64,000 bases of DNA from Haloplanus sp. GDY1. GTDB lineage: Archaea > Halobacteriota > Halobacteria > Halobacteriales > Haloferacaceae. The notes beneath the pieces were generated by a model that had not been told where the DNA came from, did not search any database, and saw only the letters and a program-made list of their open reading frames with translations. A program made the position numbers and the translations under genes. Numbering within the stretch: position 1 is the first letter of the stretch; each line of letters begins with the position of its first letter. This document shows, in pieces, positions 7,892 through 15,995 of this stretch. Where the stretch lies: positions 1,736,001-1,800,000 of the forward strand of contig NZ_CP098514.1 in NCBI RefSeq assembly GCF_023703775.1. The letters are read 5' to 3'.

Positions 7892-10800
7892 TCAGGTCCG
7901 CCGCGTCGCCACGGCCAGCAGGGCGACGACGGCGACCAGCGATCCGAAGCCGGCGCCGCTCCCCTCGGTCGGTTCGGGGGTCGGCGTCGCCCCCGACGCG
8001 TCGGTTCCCGGCGCGCTCGGCGTGGCCGTACCGGTCGCGTCCGGTGACCGTCGGGGCGTCGCCGTCCCCGGCGTCGCCGTCGGCCCCGCCGTCGTTCGGG
8101 CCGTTCGATCCGCCGGGGCGATCACCGCGAACGTGGAGAACCCGGGCGTCTCGGCCGCGAGGACGACCGTCCCGCCGTCGGCGCTGACCACGTCCGTGTC
8201 GAGTCGCCGGAGGCCGTCGTCGCCGCGGTCGAACGCGACGACGCGGAGCGCCGCCGGATCGACGTTCGCGTCCTCGACCGCGGCGCTCGGGACGGCTATC
8301 TCGACGGTCGCGGGACGGCTCGCCGCCTCGTCCGGGACGGTCACGTCGACGGCCGCGAGGGTCCGCCCGTCCGGTTCGGGGGCCACGTCGGGGAGGCCGC
8401 CCACCGGCTCGACCGCCACGGTTCCGGTCGTCGGCCGGTCGAACGCCACGGTCACCCGGCGTGCGGTACCCCCGTACAGCGTCTGGCTCACGGAGCGCTC
8501 GCCGGCGAGGATGGTGCTCCCGACGCCACCCCCGCCGCCGCCCCCGTCGTCGCCGTCGTCGCCGGCGGCGGCGGGGGCGTCACCGATCACGAAGACGGAG
8601 AACCCCGGCGTCTCGAAGGTCAGCCGCACGCTGCTCCCGGTCACGCTCCGAACCTGCGTCGCGAGCGGCCGGTAGCCGCCCCCGTCGCCCGCGTACCGCC
8701 ACACCCGCGTGTCGTTCGGGTCGACGACCGACTCCCGGTCGACGACGAGTTCGACCGTCGCGTTCGCGCCGCCAGTCGGCTCGGGGGCCGTGATCTCGAC
8801 GTACGACGCCACGCGGTTCACGTCCACGCCGCCGGCGTCCGTCGCGTTCGGTACGCTCGACGGCTTCGACGACAGGTCGCTGACCGTCGCCGTGCCGCTT
8901 CGACTCGCCGCGTAGTCGATGCTCGCGTCGACGACGTCCGTCCCGCCGACGTCGAGCGTGCCGGTCGAGGTGCCGTCGACGGTCGTCCCGCCCTCGCCGC
9001 TCTCGGGGTCGCCGAGGATCGCCACCGGCCCGAAGGTCGTGAGGTTGGCCCCGACGGTATCGTCCGTCGAATCGAGCGTGCTCGTGGCCGTCTCGTACGA
9101 CCCGGACCCCGCGTCGTAACGGGCCAGCGCGAGACTCGACTCCCGCAGTCCGAGCGTGTCGGTGGCGGCGTACTCGACGGTCACGTTGGCGAACGCGCCG
9201 GCGTCCAACCGAGTCAGTTTCCCGACAGTCCTGGCCCGCTTCCACCCGTCACCCGGGGACGGGGGCGTAGCCGTCCCCTCGAACGAGACGTTTTTCGCCT
9301 CGATGGCATCGAACGTCGTCGCTCCCACGGTGACGTTCGAGGCGTCGAGCGGCGCCGGCGACACCTCGAAGTCGTCGGTGGTCGGCTGCACGTTCAGCTC
9401 CGACCCGCCGTTCGCGGTCAGCGTCGTGTCGACGATCCGCGACCCGGTCTGCGGGCTGATGTCGATGCCGGCGTCCCCGTTGTCCCGTACCGTCGCGTTG
9501 GCGATCAGGAGCCCCCTGGCGCTTCGGTCCTCGAGGTACACGCCGTCGTCCGAGTTGTTCGCGACCGTGGCGTTCCGCAGGGTCGCGTCGAACCCGTCGT
9601 TGACGATCCTGATCCCGTCGGCGTTGTCCCGGGCGACGACGTCGGTCAGGGTGGCGTTTCGATCCTTGACCCTGAATCCGATCTGACTGTTGTTCCGGGC
9701 GACGACGTCGGTGAGGGTCGCGTTCGGGTTCCGCACGTTGAATCCCTCGGGGCTCCCCGTCGCCGTCACGTTCCGGAGCGTGATGTTCCGTTCGTCCACC
9801 CTGACGCCGGACTCGGAGCCGTCGCCGTTGTTCGACGCACGGCTGTCCGTCAGGACCGTTCCCTTCGAGACGAAGATTCCCGAGTCACCGTTGTCGGCGG
9901 CGGTGACGTTCGAGAGGGCGTTGTCCCCACTCTGGTCGTGCAGGCCGTAGTCGAGGTTGTTCCGGACGCTCACGTCGTCGACGGTCACGTTGCTGGCGTC
10001 GACCGCCAAACCGGTACCGCTACTTCCCTTCTGGGTGAGATTCCGGACGACGACGTTCGCCGCCTCGACGTCGAGACCGTTGCCCCGAACCGTCACGTTC
10101 CGGACGGTGGCGTTCTTTCCTTTCACGAAGATTCCCGAACCGACGAAGGTGTCCTTCGCGTTGTCCCGGACGATGCTGTCGACCAGCGTCCCCCCTTCGC
10201 CGAGTCTGATCCCGGTGCGACCGTGCCGGGTGATCGTCACGTTGTCGAACGTGTTGTTCACGTACCCCGTCGCGCTCACTCCGTAGTCGTCGTTGTTCGT
10301 GACGACCGCGTCCCGAACGGTCGTGTTGGCCGCCCTGATCTCTAGCCCGTCGCCGTTCCGCTTCGCGGTGACGTCGGTGATCGTCGCGCCGTCGGCGTCG
10401 GCCGTGACCTTGATGCCGTCCCCGTCGTTGTCGGTGGCGGTGAGGTGCCGGACCGTCTCCGGGATTTCCAGCCGGACGCCGTGTTCGCCGTTGTCGACGG
10501 CGGTGACGTTCGACAGCAGGACGCCGTCACCCTCGTCGGCGATGATCCCGTCCGCCGCGTTGTCTTCCACGGTCACGTTCCGCAGCGTCGCGTCCGTACT
10601 GGACACCTCCGACTCCCCGACCTCGAACCCTTCGGTGCTGCTGTTCGTGACCGTGACGTTCTCGTAGGTGTTGTTCCGGCCGGCTTCGAGGATCCCCTCG
10701 CCGCTCGTGGTGTCGTTCACCGTCACGTCCCGGATCGTGTGGTTCGCGCTGTTGATCTCGAGGCCGGTGTACTGGGCTTGCCGGATCGTCACGTCGGCGA

Positions 10801-11455
10801 TGGTCGAGCCGTTCGATGTCCCCTGCGAGAGACCGACGTTCCCGCCCCGGATCGTCACGTTCCGTATCGTTCCGTTGGCGAAGTCGACCCCGTTGCTCGC
10901 GCTGTCGAGCGACTCGACGTTGCGGAGCGTCACGTCGTCGGCGTTCAGGCTGTCGATTCCGGTACCCGGGGAGTCGACGACGGTCAGGTCGGTGACCGTC
11001 GCCCCGTCGCTCGTCACGTCGACGGTGTCTCCCCTGCCGGCATCCCCGTCGAGCCGACTGTACCCGCCGTCGAGTGTGAGACCCGTCCTCGATCCGATGT
11101 CGACGCTCCCGTCGAACGTCCCGCCGCCGAGGACGACGGTGTCGTACGTCGCCGTCGCGTTGTCCAGCGCGAACTGAATGGCCGTCGCGCTGTCGGTGTA
11201 CGAGACGTTGACGTCGGGCTTGCTCCCGGCGTAGGAGGCGTTGATCGTCCCCGAGGTGGCGTTGACCCGATACGTCGCGTTCGCGGTGCCGTCGCCGTCG
11301 GTCAGCGAGACGCTGAGCGTTCCGGGATCGGCCGTCGGCGCCGGGTTGCCGCCGGAACTGGCGGCGGCGGTCCCCCCGAACGCCCCGATGGCGCCGACGA
11401 CGAGCAGGAGGGCCATCGCCACCGCCGTCAGGCGCGTCCGCCTCCCACCGGTCAT
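7892..11455 (-). CDS. Secreted right-handed beta-helix surface protein with PGF-pre-PGF domain
   Basis: A protein of 1187 residues. A Sec-type signal (about 1-32, ending TAAAS) is followed by a Pro/Ala-rich segment. A very long parallel beta-helix with NosD/pectate-lyase-like coils (about 85-650) follows, with dozens of short T-[LV]-x-[ND]-V-T-like turns rich in Asn. Next come two PGF-pre-PGF-like modules ending ETPGFSVFVIG and ETPGFSTFAVI, a Thr/Pro linker, and a C-terminal hydrophobic helix ending ATRRT. The tail resembles the archaeosortase sorting signal but reads AGFG rather than PGFG. It is probably a large glycosylated cell-surface adhesin or carbohydrate-active protein. The enzyme activity, if any, is unknown. 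Confidence 0.85.
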   Translation of the reverse strand: MTGGRRTRLTAVAMALLLVVGAIGAFGGTAAASSGGNPAPTADPGTLSVSLTDGDGTANATYRVNATSGTINASYAGSKPDVNVSYTDSATAIQFALDNATATYDTVVLGGGTFDGSVDIGSRTGLTLDGGYSRLDGDAGRGDTVDVTSDGATVTDLTVVDSPGTGIDSLNADDVTLRNVESLDSASNGVDFANGTIRNVTIRGGNVGLSQGTSNGSTIADVTIRQAQYTGLEINSANHTIRDVTVNDTTSGEGILEAGRNNTYENVTVTNSSTEGFEVGESEVSSTDATLRNVTVEDNAADGIIADEGDGVLLSNVTAVDNGEHGVRLEIPETVRHLTATDNDGDGIKVTADADGATITDVTAKRNGDGLEIRAANTTVRDAVVTNNDDYGVSATGYVNNTFDNVTITRHGRTGIRLGEGGTLVDSIVRDNAKDTFVGSGIFVKGKNATVRNVTVRGNGLDVEAANVVVRNLTQKGSSGTGLAVDASNVTVDDVSVRNNLDYGLHDQSGDNALSNVTAADNGDSGIFVSKGTVLTDSRASNNGDGSESGVRVDERNITLRNVTATGSPEGFNVRNPNATLTDVVARNNSQIGFRVKDRNATLTDVVARDNADGIRIVNDGFDATLRNATVANNSDDGVYLEDRSARGLLIANATVRDNGDAGIDISPQTGSRIVDTTLTANGGSELNVQPTTDDFEVSPAPLDASNVTVGATTFDAIEAKNVSFEGTATPPSPGDGWKRARTVGKLTRLDAGAFANVTVEYAATDTLGLRESSLALARYDAGSGSYETATSTLDSTDDTVGANLTTFGPVAILGDPESGEGGTTVDGTSTGTLDVGGTDVVDASIDYAASRSGTATVSDLSSKPSSVPNATDAGGVDVNRVASYVEITAPEPTGGANATVELVVDRESVVDPNDTRVWRYAGDGGGYRPLATQVRSVTGSSVRLTFETPGFSVFVIGDAPAAAGDDGDDGGGGGGGVGSTILAGERSVSQTLYGGTARRVTVAFDRPTTGTVAVEPVGGLPDVAPEPDGRTLAAVDVTVPDEAASRPATVEIAVPSAAVEDANVDPAALRVVAFDRGDDGLRRLDTDVVSADGGTVVLAAETPGFSTFAVIAPADRTARTTAGPTATPGTATPRRSPDATGTATPSAPGTDASGATPTPEPTEGSGAGFGSLVAVVALLAVATRRT

Positions 11456-11478
11456 CGGGGCGCGCCCCCGCTCGGCGA

Positions 11479-11502
11479 TGATAGAAGCCTATCAAGATAT
11501 AC
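11479..11502 (-). promoter_or_regulatory. Promoter and dyad of the beta-helix gene
   Basis: On the minus strand the TATA-like GTATATCT (11495-11502) precedes ATG 11455 by 40 bp. A perfect inverted repeat, TGATAG-AAGC-CTATCA (11479-11494), lies immediately downstream of it, between TATA box and expected transcription start near 11471. This is a typical position for a repressor site. Confidence 0.4.
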
Positions 11503-11561
11503 CACGCTGCTGTCCCCCGATTGCGTCTCCGACATGTCCGCCGCTCAGCAGTTCCGATACT

Positions 11562-11567
11562 AAAAAA
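11562..11567 (-). terminator. U-tract terminator after the P-type ATPase gene
   Basis: A run of six T on the minus strand lies 36 bp downstream of the ATPase stop codon, in otherwise GC-rich DNA. Archaeal transcription terminates at such tracts without needing a hairpin. Confidence 0.4.
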
Positions 11568-11602
11568 GTGGTGTCGTCGACTCGCCGGCGGCCCGACGGG
11601 TG

Positions 11603-14179
11603 TCACTCCTCGGGGTCGACGTTCGCCAGCCGCATCGCGTTGCCCGTCACCGCGAGGCTCATCCCCATGTCGCCGACGACGACGGCGTGGATGACGCTCA
11701 CGAGGCCGAGGGGCGCGCCGGCGGCGAGGACGAGTTTCACGCCCAGCGACGACCAGATGTTCGTCCTGATGACGCCGTTGGCCTTCCGGGAGAGGGCGAC
11801 GAGGTAGGGGAGGCGCTTCAGGTCGTCGCCCATCAGCGCCACGTCGGCCGTCTCGATGGCGGTGTCGGTGCCCGCGGCGCCCATGGCGACCCCCACCGTC
11901 GCGGCCGCGAGCGCCGGGGCGTCGTTGACGCCGTCGCCCACCATCGCCACGCCGCCGGTCGTCCGGTTCCAGGGGAGGCGCACGTCGGCTTCGGCGGCCG
12001 CCGCCTCGGAGTCCGCGGCGAACTCGCGGATCGCCGCCACCTTCTCGTCGGGCAGGAGGTCCGCGCGCACCTCGTCGATCCCCACCTGGTCGGCGATGGC
12101 GCGGGCCGTCCGCTCGTTGTCGCCGGTCAGCATGACGACCCGCTGGATCCCCAGGTCGTGCAGGCGGTCGACGGTCCGCGCGGCCTCCGGGCGGACGGTG
12201 TCAGCGACGGCGACGATCCCCTCCAGTCGCTCGTCGGTCCCCACGAGGACGACGGTCTTGCCCTCGGCCTGCAGGCGGGGCACCACGTCGTTCACCAGGT
12301 CGAGGTAGGTCCCGTGGTCGCAGGGCTCGGGGTCGACGTCCTCGCCGACGGCCATCCCGCCGTCGGTCTCGACGTGGGCGTGTTCGAGGTCGAACCCGAG
12401 GTCCTCGAACAGCGCCGGCTTGCCCGCGTAGTGGGTGACGCCGTCGAGGTCCGCGCGGACGCCCTCGCCGGTGATGGACGCGAAGTCGTCGACCGCTCGA
12501 TCCGTCACCCCCCGCTCGTCGGCGTGGTCGACGATGGCCGTCGCGATGGGGTGTTCGCTCCGCCGCTCCAGCGACGCCGCACACCGGAGGACGTCCGCCT
12601 CGCTCGTGCCGTTCAGCGTCACCACGTCCGTGACGCCGAGTTCGCCCGTCGTGATCGTCCCCGTCTTGTCGAGGGCGACGGTGTCCACCTCGCCCATCGC
12701 CTCCAGTCGGTCGCCGCCCTTGATGAGGACGCCGTTGCGCGCGGCGCTCGTGATGCCCGAGACGACGCTCACGGGCGTGCTGATGACGAACGCACAGGGG
12801 CAGGCGACGACCAGGAGCGTCAGGCCGCGCGTGAACCACGTCTCGAAGGGGGCGCCGACGAGGAGGGGCGGGCCGAGCGTCGTCGCGACCGCCAGCGCCA
12901 CCACCGCCGGCGTGTAGTAGGACGCGAACCGGTCGACGAACCGCTCCCGCTCGGACTTGTCGCGTTCGGCGTCCTCGACGAGTTCGATGACCGTCGCCAG
13001 CGTGGACTCGCCGGCCGGCGCCGTCGCCTCGACCTCCAGATACCCCTCCTCGACGATGCTGCCGGCGTACACCTCGTCGCCCGCCGCGACGTCGACGGGG
13101 ACGCTCTCGCCCGTGATCGGCGACTCGTCGACGGCGCTCGACCCCTCGCGGACGACGCCGTCGACGGGCACCCGATCGCCGGGGCGGACCACCACCACGT
13201 CGCCGACGGCCACCTCGTCGACGGGGACCGTCTCCTCCTCGCCCCCGGCGGCGTCCGTCCCCCCGCGTCGCACCGTCGCCGTGTCGGGCGAGAGGTCCAT
13301 CAACTCCGACATCGACGACCGGGCGCGGTCCATCGAGTAGCGCTCGAGGAGTTCCGACACCGAGAACAGCACCGCGAGCGTCGCCGCCTCGAAGGGCAGG
13401 TCGACCGCGATGGCGCCCACCACCCCCGCGCTCATCAGGAAGTCGATGTCGAGGCTGCGGGTGCGCGCCGAGTACCACCCGTTCCGCAGGATGGCCTGAC
13501 CCGCCACCGCCGCGGCGAGGACGTAGCACACCCAGTCGACGGTGATCGTCCGCCCGAGCGCCGTCGCCAGGGTCGCGTTCGCGCCTGTGAGGGCGTACTC
13601 GAAGGCGACGCCGAGGAGGAGGGCCACGGCGCCGACGCCGGTCTTCAGCGCCCGCCGACTCCGCCAGACGGAGTCGCCCTCGGCCTCGCCGTCGGCCACC
13701 TCGTAGCCCGCGTTCTCGATCGCCGCCACCACGTCCCCCCGACTCGCCCGGCCGGGGTCGTAGGTCACCTCGACCCGGCCCGACGCCGGCCGGGTGTCGT
13801 ACTCGACGACGCCGTCGAGCGCCGACAGCGCCGACTCGACCGTGCCCGCACACGACGCACAGTCCATCGAGGGCACCGCGAACGTCTCCGTCTCCGCCTC
13901 CGCGACGGCGTAGCCCGCCGCCTCGACGCGCTCCCGGATCGCCTCGACCGTCGTCTCCGGGCCGTAGCCGACGACCAGCGTCCCGGACGCCGGACGGGCG
14001 TCGACCGACCGCACGCCCGGGAGCGTCCGGACGCTCCGCTCGACCTTGCCCGCACACGAGGCGCAGTCCATCGCCGGCACCGACAGACGCAGGGTCGCGT
14101 CGCCCGCCGGATCGTCGCCGGCCGTCGTCGCCGGTCCGCGGTCGCCGCCACCCCCGTCGGCGTCACACTCGTCGCTCAT
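11603..14179 (-). CDS. zntA: Heavy-metal P1B-type ATPase, Zn/Cd/Pb class
   Basis: An 858-residue efflux ATPase. Two N-terminal heavy-metal-associated domains carry CASC motifs (Cys39/42 and Cys107/110). They are followed by eight expected membrane helices, the membrane ligand motif CPC (460-462), the phosphorylated Asp504 in DKTGT, and the GDGxNDAPAL hinge near residue 745. CPC followed by AFVISTPVS, and the S-x-TP context, fit the Zn/Cd/Pb exporters (ZntA class) better than the Cu exporters, which usually have CPCALGLATP. The acidic first 30 residues contain one extra Cys. It is monocistronic, with its own promoter and a short leader dyad. It acts in the cytoplasmic membrane, and metal specificity is inferred. 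Confidence 0.9.
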   Translation of the reverse strand: MSDECDADGGGGDRGPATTAGDDPAGDATLRLSVPAMDCASCAGKVERSVRTLPGVRSVDARPASGTLVVGYGPETTVEAIRERVEAAGYAVAEAETETFAVPSMDCASCAGTVESALSALDGVVEYDTRPASGRVEVTYDPGRASRGDVVAAIENAGYEVADGEAEGDSVWRSRRALKTGVGAVALLLGVAFEYALTGANATLATALGRTITVDWVCYVLAAAVAGQAILRNGWYSARTRSLDIDFLMSAGVVGAIAVDLPFEAATLAVLFSVSELLERYSMDRARSSMSELMDLSPDTATVRRGGTDAAGGEEETVPVDEVAVGDVVVVRPGDRVPVDGVVREGSSAVDESPITGESVPVDVAAGDEVYAGSIVEEGYLEVEATAPAGESTLATVIELVEDAERDKSERERFVDRFASYYTPAVVALAVATTLGPPLLVGAPFETWFTRGLTLLVVACPCAFVISTPVSVVSGITSAARNGVLIKGGDRLEAMGEVDTVALDKTGTITTGELGVTDVVTLNGTSEADVLRCAASLERRSEHPIATAIVDHADERGVTDRAVDDFASITGEGVRADLDGVTHYAGKPALFEDLGFDLEHAHVETDGGMAVGEDVDPEPCDHGTYLDLVNDVVPRLQAEGKTVVLVGTDERLEGIVAVADTVRPEAARTVDRLHDLGIQRVVMLTGDNERTARAIADQVGIDEVRADLLPDEKVAAIREFAADSEAAAAEADVRLPWNRTTGGVAMVGDGVNDAPALAAATVGVAMGAAGTDTAIETADVALMGDDLKRLPYLVALSRKANGVIRTNIWSSLGVKLVLAAGAPLGLVSVIHAVVVGDMGMSLAVTGNAMRLANVDPEE

Positions 14180-14181
14180 CG

Positions 14182-14211
14182 GGCGGCCCTAGCCGCCGAT
14201 TCCCTATTAAT
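14182..14211 (-). promoter_or_regulatory. Promoter with dyad at the start of the metal ATPase gene
   Basis: A TATA box, ATTAATAG (14204-14211), on the minus strand predicts transcription starting within a few bases of ATG 14179 (leaderless). Between them lies a perfect 6-4-6 inverted repeat, GGCGGC-CCTA-GCCGCC (14182-14197), a candidate operator for a metal-responsive repressor. Further upstream, 14212-14280 is strikingly AT-rich. Confidence 0.45.
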
Positions 14212-14344
14212 CCTCCTGCCAAAAATAGGGGTTTGAGACAAAAATATTGATAATGTATTAGAGCTATCTTAATAATCAGCGGGGCGAGCGGCGGTGCAGC
14301 GTCACGTGCCACCGGCTGACCGGCGACGCTCGGTTTCGACGTGC

Positions 14345-14351
14345 TTTTTAT
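14345..14351 (+). promoter_or_regulatory. TATA box of the S6e gene
   Basis: TTTTTAT ends 22 bp before the ATG at 14374, so the transcript would start at or next to the start codon. No ribosome binding site is seen, as expected for a leaderless haloarchaeal mRNA. Confidence 0.5.
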
Positions 14352-14373
14352 CGGCGACCGTCTGAATCCGGGC

Positions 14374-14763
14374 ATGGCAGACTTCAAGGTCGTCGTTTCG
14401 GACCCGGACACGGGCCGAACGGAGCAGTTCGAGGTCGACGGACAGGACGCGAACCGGTTTCTCGGGCGCGAACTCGGCGACGAGGTCGACGGCGGCGCCG
14501 TCGGCCTCGACGGCACCACGCTCGAACTGACCGGCGGGTCCGACGACGCCGGCCGTCCCCTGCGTTCGGACGTTGCTGGCCCGGCGCTGAAGGAGGTCCT
14601 GCTGGAAGGCGGCGTCGGCTTCGCCCCGTCGCGCGACGGCGAGCGAAAGCGCGTGACCGTCCGCGGCCGGGAGATCAGCGAGGCCGTCGTCCAGGTCAAC
14701 GCGAAGGTCGTCGACGGCGACGCCGGCTTCGACGCCGACGAGGACGACGAGACCGACGAGTAA
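14374..14763 (+). CDS. rps6e: 30S ribosomal protein S6e
   Basis: A protein of 129 residues starting [16 protein letters not shown], the archaeal/eukaryotic S6e signature, with the conserved [18 protein letters not shown]-like core and a short acidic tail. It lacks the long basic C-terminal helix of eukaryotic S6, as usual in archaea. It is a component of the small ribosomal subunit. The start is leaderless, about 22 bp after a TATA box. The next gene begins 1 bp after its stop, implying co-transcription. Confidence 0.95.
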   Translation: MADFKVVVSDPDTGRTEQFEVDGQDANRFLGRELGDEVDGGAVGLDGTTLELTGGSDDAGRPLRSDVAGPALKEVLLEGGVGFAPSRDGERKRVTVRGREISEAVVQVNAKVVDGDAGFDADEDDETDE

Positions 14764-14764
14764 C

Positions 14765-15196
14765 GTGTCCGACCGCGTCGCCAGCGACGGGGATGCGGTG
14801 ACGACGTACCGCGCCGAACTCGCCCGGAGCGGCGGCACCCGTCGGCCCTGTCTGCGCCTCCCCGAGGACGTCGCGCCGGACGCGGGCGACCTGATCCGTC
14901 TCGTCCTCGACGGCGACGAGTACCACGCCCGGATCGAGTCCGACGCGAAGGGCGCCGTGATCCGCGGCGCCTACGACAACCGCCGACTCGCGCGAACCGA
15001 CGGCGAGGGGACGAACCGCCTCGTCGAGTGGGTCCGCGGGGTCGACCTCGAGGTCGGCCGGAGCGTCGACGTCGACGAGGTGACGCCGGGCTACCTCTAC
15101 GGCGTTCGCGTCCCCGGCCGGCGGGCGGTGTACTCGGTCACCCGACGGCCCGACTCCTCGCTCTCCTCGATCGCCGAGGGGCTCGACGACCGCTAG
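14765..15196 (+). CDS. Haloarchaeal conserved protein (DUF7112-type)
   Basis: A protein of 143 residues from GTG 14765, a beta-rich soluble protein with no Cys cluster except a single PCLRL. It starts 1 bp after rps6e and is probably translated from the same mRNA, suggesting a housekeeping role. I recall the haloarchaeal family as DUF7112, and its function is unknown. Its end overlaps the convergent membrane-protein gene by 4 bp. Confidence 0.7.
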   Translation: MSDRVASDGDAVTTYRAELARSGGTRRPCLRLPEDVAPDAGDLIRLVLDGDEYHARIESDAKGAVIRGAYDNRRLARTDGEGTNRLVEWVRGVDLEVGRSVDVDEVTPGYLYGVRVPGRRAVYSVTRRPDSSLSSIAEGLDDR

Positions 15197-15498
15197 ATCC
15201 GGAGCGCCGCCCCCGCGAGCAGCAGACAGCCGCCCAGCGCGAGCGACAGCACGGCCCACGCCGGTTGCTCGCCGACGCCGACCCGCATCCCGAGGACGGT
15301 CGCCTCCGGCCGGACGGCGTCGAGCAGGCACCCGACGAGGACGCCGAGCCCGCACGCGATCAACAGCGCGGCGAAGGCCGGTTCCGACGCGCGCGAGGCG
15401 ACGACCCCCTCGGCCAGGAGGCCGGCGCCGAACAGGGCGTAGGCCGTCCGCGTGAGTCCTCGTCCGGACACGACCGGGACGACGGCTCGCCGGACCAA
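15193..15498 (-). CDS. Small membrane protein of unknown function
   Basis: A protein of 101 residues with three probable hydrophobic helices (about 17-37, 41-62 and 77-98) and no charged active-site motif. The strand and frame are supported by the hydrophobic pattern and by the acidic proteins on either side using other frames. I do not recognise a family. Confidence 0.55.
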   Translation of the reverse strand: MVRRAVVPVVSGRGLTRTAYALFGAGLLAEGVVASRASEPAFAALLIACGLGVLVGCLLDAVRPEATVLGMRVGVGEQPAWAVLSLALGGCLLLAGAALRI

Positions 15499-15565
15499 AA
15501 ACCCCGTCCCCCCGTCTCGCGTCCCGAAGCGACCCTTCTTTAGGCCTCGGCGGTCTGGGGGCGGT

Positions 15566-15994
15566 ATGAGCGACCCCGAACTCGACGCCTTCCTCGCGGG
15601 CGAGCGTCTCGACCACGTCGCCCTCTTTCTGACCGACGACTACCTCGACGACGAGGGCGCCCTCGCGGACCACGGCGCGCCCGTCGACGGCGGCGTCGTC
15701 CTCGTCGTCCCGGGCGAGAAGGGGCGACGGCTGTTCTCCGCCGGCACCGGCATGGACGCCATGGCCTTCGCGAAGGAGGCGATGGACGCCGAGGGCGACA
15801 TCGATCCCGGCCTGACCGGGGGGGTCTGTCCCGACTGCGGCGAGGGCGCCGCGTTCGTCCTGGCGTTCGCCGAGGCGCAAAACGAGGAGGTCGGCGGCAT
15901 CTACGCCGAGGGCGACGTGATCCACGCCTACGCCGCCTGTCCGGCCGGCACCGCCTTCTCGGATCGCTGGGTCGTCGGCGACGCCGACGCGTAG
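15566..15994 (+). CDS. Haloarchaeal conserved protein (DUF5807-type)
   Basis: A protein of 142 residues starting MSDPELDAFLAGERLDHVAL. It contains a CPDC pair near residues 91-94 and a further Cys near the C-terminus (AACPAG), which may bind zinc. It is a soluble acidic protein that I recall as DUF5807. The true start is ATG 15566, since the longer frame adds only an arginine-rich untranslated-looking stretch. It stands alone on the plus strand between convergent neighbours. Confidence 0.75.
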   Translation: MSDPELDAFLAGERLDHVALFLTDDYLDDEGALADHGAPVDGGVVLVVPGEKGRRLFSAGTGMDAMAFAKEAMDAEGDIDPGLTGGVCPDCGEGAAFVLAFAEAQNEEVGGIYAEGDVIHAYAACPAGTAFSDRWVVGDADA

Positions 15995-15995
15995 G

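Noticed and set aside
10445-11563. A 372-codon open frame on the plus strand
   Set aside because: It is the shadow of the Asn/Thr-rich beta-helix repeats on the other strand and has no plausible fold or start context.
11600-14236. An 878-codon plus-strand frame opposite the P-type ATPase
   Set aside because: The minus-strand product has all P-type ATPase motifs, while the plus-strand frame is His/Arg-rich without any recognisable domain.
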